From assembly GCA_030248225.1 (NCBI GenBank), contig JASANE010000442.1:1-64000 (forward strand): 64,000 nt of DNA, given 5' to 3'. This document shows, piece after piece, positions 35,095 to 44,700 of the stretch; the stretch's first letter is position 1, and every line of letters begins with the position of its first letter. The stretch is from Trileptium ribeirensis. Taxonomy: Eukaryota; Nematoda; Enoplea; Enoplida; Thoracostomopsidae. The translations under genes and the position numbers were made by a program. The notes under the pieces are model-generated. The model was not told the origin of the DNA and ran no database searches. It was given only the letters and a program-made list of their open reading frames with translations.

Positions 35095-35483
35095 TGTCTC
35101 CCAGCTGGTTAGAGAAACAAACGCAAACTGATGGAGAACCAGTGAAAGTCAGTGTAGATACACTTGAGGACAAGCCAAAGGATGATATTTCAAGTCTATT
35201 TTCCAAGCGCCTACAGCCCAAGGTCAAACTTCTTTCTAGTCATTTGAAATCCATAAAGCAAGATGCAAACAATCGTGTTAAGTATTCTGACGGATCTGTA
35301 GGATCAACGCTGTATGATATAGTAAGGTATTTGGTAACTGATAGCGGAAAATTTTCAGCTCCTCGTCCAATATACATTGACCAATTTCGAACAGAGTATA
35401 TGCAGGGTGTACCGAGTGGGGCTTTAGGGAGAGGCAAGGAAGTACATGAAAAGAAATGTATCGACTGGAAACGTTTATATTAA
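35073..35483 (+). CDS. Small Polinton protein, 136 aa
   Basis: Starts MAKRYLLVSPSWLEK, a type of start I associate with a small protein lying after the ATPase-adjacent gene in animal Polintons. The middle is charged and helix-like; a GSTLYDIVRYL segment and a PIYIDQFRTEY segment follow. No enzymatic motif is visible. The next gene's promoter motif is embedded near its 3' end (35444-35453), and its last codons overlap the untranslated lead of the NADAR-like gene. A virion core role is possible but is only inference. Confidence 0.6.
   Translation: MAKRYLLVSPSWLEKQTQTDGEPVKVSVDTLEDKPKDDISSLFSKRLQPKVKLLSSHLKSIKQDANNRVKYSDGSVGSTLYDIVRYLVTDSGKFSAPRPIYIDQFRTEYMQGVPSGALGRGKEVHEKKCIDWKRLY
35444..35453 (+). 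promoter_or_regulatory. ACATGAAAAG promoter-like motif
   Basis: 35 nt before the ATG at 35489 of the NADAR-like gene; inside the end of the upstream gene. Confidence 0.75.
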
Positions 35484-35488
35484 TCAAT

Positions 35489-35968
35489 ATGTCAACGGCA
35501 ACTACATTCAAGATTTGTGAATCGAAAGATGGACGAGCCCTGGCGTTATTTCCTACCGGTTATTGTCTCCTTAGCAGCGTACATGTCCCTGACTTCAAGA
35601 TGGATGATATGACGTATAGTAGTATTCAGCAATATTATGAATCGGAAAAGGCAAGCTACTTCAAGTGCTATGAAGCAAGATATGAAATATTGATGGAACG
35701 CTCTCCCAAGAAGATCATAAATATTGGGGAAAATTTAAAATTTTTCGACCAACCAGAAAGGGACAAGGTCAAGTATGACGTCGTTCTGAAAGCAATGGAG
35801 ACTAAAGCCAATCAACATAACCCCACTTACGACTTGTTGATGTCTACAAAAAATGCTATGATTGCAGAGGCCAGCAAATTTGGCAACGGCATTGGGCTAT
35901 ATATAAAAGACGCAAACGTCAACGATATCAGTCTTTGGACTAAAGACAATTGGTATGGTCGTCTGTGA
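35489..35968 (+). CDS. NADAR-like (YbiA/DUF1768-type) protein, diverged
   Basis: NADAR proteins process ADP-ribose compounds; some remove ADP-ribose from DNA guanine. The 159-residue protein keeps the overall order of family motifs: LSSVHVPDF, then YSSIQQYYESEKASYF (family: Y.S.E.yyq..KA), a KIINIGENLKFFD segment, KYDVVLKAMETKANQH, LLMSTKNAMIAEAS and GNGIGL. Differences from the usual pattern are Gln for the Glu in the YYES block and Asn for Trp before GIG, so activity may be altered or lost. TGA at 35966-35968 ends it just where the family's last helix would begin; the bases after the stop, in the same frame, encode a short LM.VR-like segment, so the stop may be a late nonsense change. The TBP-fold gene starts 13 nt later and may share its transcript. 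Confidence 0.65.
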   Translation: MSTATTFKICESKDGRALALFPTGYCLLSSVHVPDFKMDDMTYSSIQQYYESEKASYFKCYEARYEILMERSPKKIINIGENLKFFDQPERDKVKYDVVLKAMETKANQHNPTYDLLMSTKNAMIAEASKFGNGIGLYIKDANVNDISLWTKDNWYGRL

Positions 35969-35981
35969 ATGTCAGTTCGCT

Positions 35982-36500
35982 ATGGACTTCAAAATAACCA
36001 ACTTAGTGGTAAAGACTCCAACCAGTAACAACATTAGCTTGATACAACTCAGCAGCGTTCTACATCGATTACGATACAATCCACGACGTTTTTGTGCTGG
36101 AACTTTAAAGTTGTCAAGCGGAAGTGTGACGGTATGGCCAAATGGAAAACTATTGTTTCTAGGATACAAATCAATGGATAACTTGCGTTCGGATGCGAAG
36201 AATTTTAAGAAAATTTTGAAAAACTTTGGATACTGGACTGATGAATTTGAATTTCAAATTTGTTCAGTAACTGGTGTGTGTAACTGTAATGCTGATATTG
36301 ATTTAAATACTTTGTATGAAAAGCTGAGAGGCGATTACACTATAACATACCTACCCCATTTATTTCCAAGTTTGAGTTTTAGATATAAAAGTGGGACATT
36401 GTCCGTCTTTAGAACAGGGAAAATTATAATAACAGCTGTAAAGTCTCTCGGTGATATGTATGATATTGTATATGATCTAGGTAACTTAATTTTGAAATAA
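35982..36500 (+). CDS. TATA-binding-protein-fold protein encoded by the Polinton
   Basis: TBP binds promoter DNA with a saddle of two repeats. This 172-residue protein is about the length of a TBP core and shows both repeats. Repeat 1 has YNPRRF (residues 32-37; TBP has YNPKRF) and WPNGKLLFLGYKS (52-64). Then comes FQICSVTGVC (91-100), matching the TBP stretch between repeats. Repeat 2 has LFPSLSFRYKSG (127-138) and VFRTGKIIITAVKS (142-155). The four positions that intercalate DNA in TBP are F37, W52, F128 and F143, all aromatic. The start chosen is the ATG at 35982; an upstream ATG would overlap the previous gene. No promoter motif lies directly before it. AATAAA at 36496-36501 overlaps the stop. 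The gene is intact while PolB, integrase and capsid are broken. Confidence 0.85.
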   Translation: MDFKITNLVVKTPTSNNISLIQLSSVLHRLRYNPRRFCAGTLKLSSGSVTVWPNGKLLFLGYKSMDNLRSDAKNFKKILKNFGYWTDEFEFQICSVTGVCNCNADIDLNTLYEKLRGDYTITYLPHLFPSLSFRYKSGTLSVFRTGKIIITAVKSLGDMYDIVYDLGNLILK

Positions 36501-36501
36501 A
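36496..36501 (+). terminator. AATAAA signal overlapping the TBP-fold stop codon
   Basis: The hexamer shares bases with the TAA stop of the TBP-fold gene. It could end a NADAR-TBP transcript. Confidence 0.4.
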
Positions 36502-36520
36502 GAGAAGAAACAACAGCACT

Positions 36521-36530
36521 ACATGAAAAG
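36521..36530 (+). promoter_or_regulatory. ACATGAAAAG promoter-like motif
   Basis: 28 nt before the ATG at 36559; followed by GTTATAATG, a weak TATA-like sequence. Confidence 0.75.
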
Positions 36531-36558
36531 GTTATAATGCTATTTATAAACGGCTTAA

Positions 36559-36903
36559 ATGGAGATTATTGTTGTGAGAAAGTTAAATAATTTGACAGTA
36601 CAGCTTCCTATACCAATTGAAGCTGATTACGTCCTTGTGATGGGTTACAAGTTATTTGGATCCATAGATAAAAATATAATGTCTTACATGATAAAGGGTA
36701 ACTTTATTGAACCTAAAATTTTAAATTGTGGTTTTACAGAAACCCTTTGTGTTTTAACTGGACAAAAAGTGAACACTTGCTCCAAATTGAAGAATAAATT
36801 TACTTCAGACTTAGTGCTCGAGGTTACTGACAACGCAGGAAACAGACTTTCCTCGTGTGCGGATAAATTTTTGTACTTACATTTAAAGTTTATAAAAACA
36901 TGA
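36559..36903 (+). CDS. Unknown beta-rich Polinton protein, 114 aa
   Basis: An intact 114-residue frame, alternating hydrophobic and polar residues as in beta-structure. The last 30 residues (DLVLEVTDNAGNRLSSC, ending LYLHLKFIK) resemble the C-terminal strand pair of a small protein seen in some animal Polintons with the form D..G....GK..V.LHF, but the match is weak. It lies just before the basic core-like protein and the capsid gene, so a minor virion protein is a fair guess. Its TGA stop is inside the next promoter motif. Confidence 0.5.
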   Translation: MEIIVVRKLNNLTVQLPIPIEADYVLVMGYKLFGSIDKNIMSYMIKGNFIEPKILNCGFTETLCVLTGQKVNTCSKLKNKFTSDLVLEVTDNAGNRLSSCADKFLYLHLKFIKT

Positions 36904-36907
36904 AAAG
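36898..36907 (+). promoter_or_regulatory. ACATGAAAAG motif that supplies the upstream stop codon
   Basis: The motif's TGA (36901-36903) ends the 114-residue gene. It lies 27 nt before the ATG at 36935. Confidence 0.8.
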
Positions 36908-36934
36908 GATTTCAGTCTGTTAATATTTAAAACA

Positions 36935-37093
36935 ATGTCTATTAGTGTGAAAATCAACCCAGTTTTCCAGGGACAGAGACAAAAACCTAAGCGCAAGAAT
37001 CCGAAACCTAAGCGAAAATCCCTCAAAACTAGGAGAAAAACTTTAAAGCGCAAAGTTGTTACACGAAGGGTTAAAAACATGAAAAGAAATTGA
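36935..37093 (+). CDS. Very basic 52-aa protein, likely virion core / DNA-condensing protein
   Basis: A short frame, easily missed, lies exactly between two promoter motifs. Of 52 residues I count 13 Lys and 9 Arg (about 42 per cent basic), and there are no acidic residues. Repeats such as KPKRKNPKPKRKS are visible. Small Lys/Arg-rich proteins condense DNA in adenovirus cores, and similar genes occur in related adintovirus genomes. Its place just before the capsid gene and its own promoter motif (27 nt before the ATG) support a real gene. The last codons (NMKRN, stop) overlap the capsid gene's promoter motif. The function is inferred from composition and context only. Confidence 0.7.
   Translation: MSISVKINPVFQGQRQKPKRKNPKPKRKSLKTRRKTLKRKVVTRRVKNMKRN
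37077..37086 (+). promoter_or_regulatory. ACATGAAAAG promoter-like motif
   Basis: 37 nt before the capsid ATG at 37124; inside the end of the basic 52-aa gene. Confidence 0.75.
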
Positions 37094-37123
37094 AACGTTT
37101 AAAATCTAAGAAAATTTTCTAAT

Positions 37124-38429
37124 ATGGAAAACAGTAATCTGAACTGGAGCCGAAGACCACAACAACAAAATAAGATTGAAAGCTGTCAGCTTGTCGAGTT
37201 TACCAGTGTCAGCGGACAACAGATTGAGGATGCTGTAACACCACTGGAATTTAAGATTCCAAAGACAGACAACTTGGTGGATATGAATCAGCTGTTTCTC
37301 AAATTCAAAGTAAAACTGATTACCAAATCGGCGGCTCAACCAGTCAACAAGTCACCTCCAAAGAAACGAAATAAACGGCAAATCCTTGGAAACCCCATTA
37401 TGCCTTGTAATCAATTTGGCTATGCAGTATTTAGTCAAGTTGATGTAAAAATCAACAATGAAATTATAACATCAAACCAAGCAAACTATACTTGGATGAC
37501 CTACATATTAAATCTTTTACATTACTCAAGGGAAGAGCGAGACTGTCATCTTCGTACTGCTCTTTGGTTTCAAGATAGTGCCTATTCCATGGATAGTTTC
37601 GAAGACAATGAATGCGCTACAGCTAGACAAGCCTACTTTTTCAACAGTGATGAGTGTACATTATACTTACCAGTGGTGATTTCGGTTATATGCAATGGTG
37701 GATATCTACCACCACAGACGGAAGTGTCTTTGAAATTTTCTCGAAGTGCTCTAACACAAATCGTTCAAGCAAAAGACAATGCTCAATGTAATATGATCAT
37801 CAGCGAACCGATACTCAGAGCAAGCCTCCTGAAGCTAAAAAGTGGTCTTCTAGATCACTATGATAAGATATACCGATCGAAGGGAGCTCTCTACCCCTGC
37901 GTGACGTATGAGCTGTGAACATTTGGTTTAGGGAAAGATAATCAAAGCGTTGATTATACGGTGTTTAAGGACGACCTACCTCGAAAGGATATTTGTGTGG
38001 ATGGTGTCAAAAGACACCTATAATGGAAACGTAAGCAAGAACATCTACAATCTAAAGCTTCCGGAGATGTCAAAGTTTCACGTGCTTGTTAATAATCTAA
38101 CTTTGCCTGGACAAACACCTCTTATTGTCAACGCAAAATGTTCTCCTGAGGTTTATGCAAACCTGTTACATGGACTAAACCATCGTAACCGAGACCCTGG
38201 CTTCTCTCCTATCGACATGTTTGGAGGTTTTGGTATATTTGCTGTGGATGTGTCGCCGGACCACTCAAGCAGTTGCGGCAACTGTGTTTTGAAAGTGAAG
38301 GATGGTAACCTTAGACTAATAATCGGCTTTGCAAAAACTTTAAACAAATCTATGGTTCTATTTGTGATGGGTGAATTTACGAAGACTTTGAAGATGAGTA
38401 AAGATGATAATAAAACTGAATGGATTTAA
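37124..38429 (+). pseudogene. mcp: Major capsid protein (double jelly-roll), broken
   Basis: Would build the icosahedral shell. The N-terminal part (37124-37918, 264 codons) has the Polinton capsid pattern: VDMNQLFLKFKVKL, then GYAVFSQVDVKINNEIITS and the YTWMTYILNLLHYS segment. A TGA at 37916-37918 interrupts it; the same frame is open again for a short stretch, and a frameshift near 37985 carries the coding sequence into the frame ending at 38429. That second part has PGFSPIDMFGGFGIFAVDVS and GNCVLKVKDGNLRL, as in the second jelly roll. So one nonsense codon and one frameshift separate two otherwise well-kept halves. Total length fits this capsid family. Confidence 0.85.
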
Positions 38430-38462
38430 TGTTTGTGTTTAAATGTGTTTTTGAATTTATAT

Positions 38463-38468
38463 AATAAA
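38463..38468 (+). terminator. AATAAA polyadenylation signal after the capsid gene
   Basis: Followed by an A-rich run, TTAGC and the last promoter motif, the same order as after PolB. Confidence 0.5.
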
Positions 38469-38486
38469 AATCCCCAAAAAATTAGC

Positions 38487-38496
38487 ACATGAAAAG
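38487..38496 (+). promoter_or_regulatory. ACATGAAAAG promoter-like motif
   Basis: 28 nt before the ATG at 38525; last copy of the motif that I found in the element. Confidence 0.75.
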
Positions 38497-38524
38497 GTAT
38501 GGTGTTTGATTTTAGGTATGCAAT

Positions 38525-38701
38525 ATGGATACCATACGAAATTTTTTCTCAAAGCGAAAGCGTGTGGAAGAACAAATTCGTGAGCTGAAACGACAGATTG
38601 GTGTACTACGCGAGCAGGAGGCTCTGGGAATGGACGTACCAGATACATTCCCACCCTCAGTTGAGCTGTTGGAACTGCGTCGGAAACGTCGGCAGCAGTA
38701 A
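38525..38701 (+). CDS. 58-aa coiled-coil protein
   Basis: A short frame placed 28 nt after a promoter motif. The protein starts MDTIRNFFSKRKRVEEQ, continues as a heptad-like charged helix (IRELKRQIGVLREQE) and ends with ELLELRRKRRQQ. It predicts a short coiled coil with basic ends. I do not recognise a family. Motif spacing identical to that of neighbouring genes is the main reason to accept it. Confidence 0.6.
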   Translation: MDTIRNFFSKRKRVEEQIRELKRQIGVLREQEALGMDVPDTFPPSVELLELRRKRRQQ

Positions 38702-41700
38702 CGGGAATCGTTTGTGTGTTTGGAATGGGATGTCACGACATCCCGCACTATTGCGGTGATTCGGTTTCTTGAGATCATATTTTAATTTGCATAAAATATG
38801 ATTCTGCAGTCAGATATTAACACAAACATGTAAAATATGTTAATAGCTGCTCAAGAATTCCAGCGGCACCATGATGTGACTGCAGTTCACATCTGGGGGG
38901 CATTGCACTGCCGCCTCCCGGGGATACCACCTTTTGACACCTTCGCCGGCACCCCCATCTGTATGTCCCCTCCAAACGTCACCTCCTTCTACAGCTACTC
39001 TCCCACCAGCCAGTCCACCATCCTCTCCATCCACACCTCATCGTCCTCCAGGGGCGACCCCGGTTGTTGTACCGGTTGCTGCTGCGGCGGTTGCGGTCGC
39101 TGCTGCTGCGGTGGTTGCTGCGGCGTTTGCGGTTGCTGCTGCAGCGGTTGCGGTTGCCTGAAGTACCGCACAAGCAATTGCTCACAACCTCTAAGGTTAC
39201 TAATGGGCTCCCATGTAGGAGCCCATCTTATCAGCACCCTTGTCGAGGACCCATGACCATCCTCCTGAAATATAAAAATATAATTTGTTGATTAAAGTTG
39301 TAAAAAAGATACTGCTAGACTGATCAATTTGTTTGAACTGTAATTTAAAAAATCAATTAAAATATATTCTTTGTGTTGAGATTTGCTTAATTTCTTAACT
39401 CAATCTTTGCGCTGGTCTTGTCTTTCAAGTTATTGATCACATTTGATGCATTTATTAACTCAATCTTTGCGCAGGTGTTGTTGATGATATTTGCTGTATT
39501 GTAACCAGAGGACTTTGGCTCTGAACCAAATTGTGAAATCACCGTTAAGCCTAAATTGAAATGTTACCTTACATATATTGCTGTTGTATAATTGCTGTGT
39601 AGTCATGCAGGAATAGCTCTGTAGGCGAGCACCTGCTTGCGGGCCCAAAGCCAGGAGATCGTGTGTCTCAACCCCCTTTGCAATTTTCACTGATATAATC
39701 AATGAAAATAAACATTGTGGAATGCATGAAAATCTTCAAAACTATGAGATCTCAGATAAGTAGCTTCTGTTCGGAGTAACATTGGAATGATTTTTCGGCT
39801 GTTTACAGAGAATTAAAAACGAAACTTTTACTTAATTTAATAAGGATACATAACCATCATATCTTGAACAGGCATATGCAATTGCGATTAAATTTTTTGA
39901 AATTTGAAGTATTCAAATATTGAAGCCGTTTTTACCTCTTTCAAATCCCGAGAATTGGAGGGAAAATGAATATAAGAAACGTTACACCTTTTATTCGCTT
40001 GATTGCAGCTGGAATTGTATTAATTATTCATGTTTTGCATACATATTTTATAATCACAAGTTGCTACGCTACGTCATTGTTTTTCGTTATTGTTTAACTG
40101 TGTTAGATAAGTACGAATTACCAGTTACTTCAAAGATTGATTTGCATTTCAACCAAACTGTTATCGCGAAAACACTCCAACCAAGCCGTTTGCATTAGAG
40201 TTATGCTTGCTAACTATAGCTATGGCTACGCTCTTGCCAAGATTATTCGATCACAGTTTCTGTCCGGGTGGTCGTTATATTTCATTTAAAATATTCGGCG
40301 AAGGTTTTGATTTCCAATATCGTCGTGTTGTGAACTTTGGTATATATAAATTGCAGAGAAATCAGCCAAACCGAACTTCTGCTAATCTAGATCTGGGATA
40401 TCGGGGACAATTTTATAACGGAAATGATGGCAAATATATCTGTATATGGTAACCTCGCGTTGGTTTTATTGCTGTCGAATTTCTACGCTACTAAGTATAT
40501 CGCAATAAACTTACGATACATAAAACAATGTTAAACAGTAACCTGGTACAACACTGCTTACGTCGTAATATTTGTTTATAGCGATTACATCGCGTCAATT
40601 GTGTCATTGAGCTGTGAGCACCTTGCTGGTTAGCCTTACGCTGTTTCTAGCATACTAAGTCCTGAATTGATATAGGTTGTATACCATTTTTTTACCAGTT
40701 GATCGGACAGGGCACAAATTGGAGGGTTACAATCTTTTTACAAGCCTTGGTTATAACGTTAGTGTGCATGGCATTTCATAATAAAAAATAGAAAAAGAAT
40801 CTGCTTTATATTAGCCCAAGTTGTTTTTTCATTGATAAATATTTGTGAATAATAATAAATAAATAAATAAAGATGTATCTTCTAATAGATTTTTCCATTG
40901 TACGCAAAGAGTTTTCTAATAGAAATTTGCGAACATATTTATGCTGGCGTTTACGATGTAGTTTTGTTACTCCTACTACATGCTGCGATGTCGAATGAAT
41001 AAACCATTGGTTGCATAGCCAATATAATTATCGTTGCGGCATGTCATATTGATTATGTATGGTATTTAATTAAGCATTCTCCGAATTTATTTGTTCTTGG
41101 AAGTTGTGTTAGGAAATGTTATGCTAATATACGCGATCGTATTGCCGAATTTCAGCAGTCTCAGATAATAAATTTAGCGCTGTTCCAGGAGATAAATCTA
41201 GCTGTTGCGATATGTTATACTGGTTTTTCTTTTGTGTATTCTTTAAAATTCGCTCTGTCCTAATATCGTGTGGCCGCTGATTTGATTATGTTTAGTAAAT
41301 TCAAGTATTACGAAAATAAGGATAAAATATTATCCTTGATCATAAGCACCGAGCCATTTTCTATATTCTGCAGCGCGCAAAAGACGCAAATATCCTGCGG
41401 ACGCAACTTTGTGCAAATTTACTATTCTATGTATAGTTACCTATTAGGTGACGACAAGGTTGTGGCACTATTGATCTAGCGTCCTGCAGGACGCGTCTGA
41501 ACAGTGCTCCGTGGTTTGGCAGAATGGTACAGGTGCCATGCGTTAGTTATATATAATTAAAAAGCTTCATATTGATTTTGTACTCAGCGCATAGCCGGGA
41601 TGTGTTTTTGTCGTACCTGGTGTCATGTACCTTATTAGTAAAGAATTTCTTATAACCATCGTGGAGGTAAATACAATTTTAGTAATCTTAGTTCACATTT

Positions 41701-44700
41701 AATGGGTTTCAGAAATGTAGGGATCGTGCCAACGTAACGGTGCTTGGTGCTTTACAGCTATGTGTAGCGTATGAAGTATCATTGCTGCAGCTGCTGAGTT
41801 TTCACTATCCATTTACTAAATTATATTAAAGGAGTTTGCATGGTAAGTATGTAAATAAGTGCTGTTGGATTCTGGTATATTTCATCTTTTATTTACCTGA
41901 TTCTTACACGCTCGTTGCTATTTTGATCTACCAGCCCCAATTTGATTTTGCTGAGGCTTAATAACATCAAAGTTCATCATTTCTTCCACTGCACCGTTTA
42001 TGGAATACATACAGGGAGTTCATTTAATAAGTAGTAACAGTTAATGAATTACATAGAAATTGGTATCATTTTTTACACATTTCCGTTTCGGCTGAATTAT
42101 CAGCTAGGAACTAATGAGTTTGGCTTCTTGCTGGATGATGCATTGTCGCACCATTGTTGGTATACGCATGTTTGCGTAAACGTTTCCTTATACTGAGCCC
42201 ACCTCAACCTAGCTGTGATTATGTGGCCGACCCTTTAGTGGAAATGTAGGAGGTTTTTGACTTATGGTTGGGTTTATTAAACGTTTATGTATTATCTACA
42301 CGGGGTAGCCTATAACTTGGGTTCATTGCTGTTTATACTGTTTGATCGATGCTATTTTTATAAATAGTAATTTCGTGATAACTGCCTCCAACCTGTATAT
42401 AAATATCAGTTTGATCAGATTTAGTGTACGTCGATACAGAATTTCATTGCAGTATATAAAAAAATGGGATACTACGACCGTTCAACATTAAGGTTTTAAG
42501 GCAAAGGATGGTTGATAACTTGTTAGGCATGGTAAAGCCAGTGTTTTAGCGGCTAAGATTATGAGTACTATGACAACTTATACTATATTATTGAAGTGAT
42601 GTTGGTGTTTATTTCTTGCTATTTTTCTTCAAATTCTTCTCACCTGTGTATAGTTCCGCTCGCGTGAGCACTTTTGCGATTTTTTACTAGTCTTTGAATG
42701 TTATGGGGTTATGTTACCCATGTACTAGTAGCTGCTCAATTCATTTATTATTTATCTTGCATCGTAAGCATTCTGCCTATACAAATGTGTGTGGGTTTTG
42801 GTACTGTTAGCCCGTACTTATCTGACTTGGGGATATATTTTAAGAATTTTCTTCAATACATGTGTTATATAAATATTTATAACATATAGGGCCGTATACA
42901 GCTATTGACTTTTATTGTCAAGATCTTTTTCTCGTTAATCCTACAGGTTGAAGATGTATTTTAACTGTTGCGCAGGCATGGACTTGCATGCTGGTTATCC
43001 AGGCATAGTATGTGATGGTTTCAAAATATAATAATCATGCCTGTACATATCCATAAATTGAATAACTCGCCAGGAATTGCTCGTGGGAGAACCCCAACAT
43101 TGTTTCATATATATATATTTGTGTACATATGTGTGTTTTTATCTTTGTATACGGCCATGTCTATCTGCTCGATTGCAAGTTTTGTTATGCTGCCAACGTT
43201 CGTTTTCCACTTTTCGCGGTTGCCGCATTAATTTCTGCGGTTGTGAAAAAAACCTCCGTACAGGCTCATTGTTGTGTTAGTATTATTTTAGTACCCTTGA
43301 ATCGAGACAAAACATATTGCTTTTAATATCCTGGAATTTACTTCAAAATAACTCAATAAAATATCACATATGTTCAAAAGTTGCTTTATACTGGCATTCC
43401 AGTTTATCGGAGTTTTAGGAGGAATTCTTACATTTAGAGGTTGATTGTTCGAGGTTTAGCTATTACATTAAATTGTGCTAAGGCATTAGAGTCGGTTAAA
43501 GCTGTGCTTATTACGCGACGCTTGGGGTGGGATAAGTCAAAACATTTGGCTATTAATAGTCCTGTAGTTCTTGGAATCACTTAGAGATGGCATTTAAGTT
43601 AGTTCAGGTTTGGGTATTTAAGTCAGCACGCACTCTGCTCTGGGCCTCACTTCAGTTCTACCGTCACAGAGTTCGACAGTTGTTGCTTAGCCTCACTTTA
43701 GTTCGATAGTCGTAGAAGTCGTCAGTTTGCGCTACACGTTAGTTGTTCGTTGCTCTTCAAGTTGTTAGATTATTACGCTGCGCTTTAATTATTTGTGGAT
43801 TGTTGGTTGTTTGTTCACTAGCATACATCTGCGGTTATCGTAAGTCAGTCTTAGATTGTGGTATGGACGTTGTGGTGGTATTCCCAGGTTACTTCTGTTC
43901 GCTAGCAGCTTAAAGATTTTGGGTTTTAGCTCATTTATACTACGTAACGGGGGCACTTCTACTTATTGATTACTCACGCGAGCAGAATCTTAGCATATTG
44001 TTATTTCTCATTGTGGATAGTCGCGCGGCTCGTGGATATTAAAGCGGTATAAAGTTTTCCTGTGAAGAATTAAAGATAGAGACACTGTGGCATGATGATG
44101 AGTGTTAAAGAGCATGTGCTCACTTTTGCGATATTTTAACAACTATTCTTCTCTCTTGTGGTTGGAGATTTTTTATTGATTATACAGTTTGGTGGATTCT
44201 GGATTTTGCACGTGCGTACATTGCTCATCATTTCAAGCTTGTTTTGAACCACAGTATATACTTATACAGTGATTGCTTTGATTGAAACGGTGTTTACTTC
44301 TTTTGCTGAGAATAATAAGATTGGAATTAGTTGTGTATACACGCATAGAGAGTGATAGTATTATAGTTTATAGGCTAGGCTCAGAGTTTAATTCGAGTAT
44401 TTTGGGGCATTCATTTGACTTAAGTGGTACATTGGAATAAGGATCATAGTTCATCGTTTTTCGTAACGACAGTCGGACATTCCCAAACGTCCAGAGTGCT
44501 GAAATTCTCTATAAAAACGTTCGTTCGATTGTTCTTCGTTACAGTATTTATTAACTCAATCTTTGCGCCGGTCTTGCCTTTGAAGCTTACGTTGTTAAAT
44601 GGCTTAACCAAGTCTTTGCATATATATTGTCGCTTAAGTAGATTAGATTTTTTGAAATGTCTAATTCAATATTTAACCCATCATTTAACATTTAACATTT

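Noticed and set aside
38837..39256. Plus-strand frame with a very Cys-rich middle
   Set aside because: The Cys codons come from a TTGCGG-type simple repeat; no zinc or toxin pattern, and no promoter motif before it.
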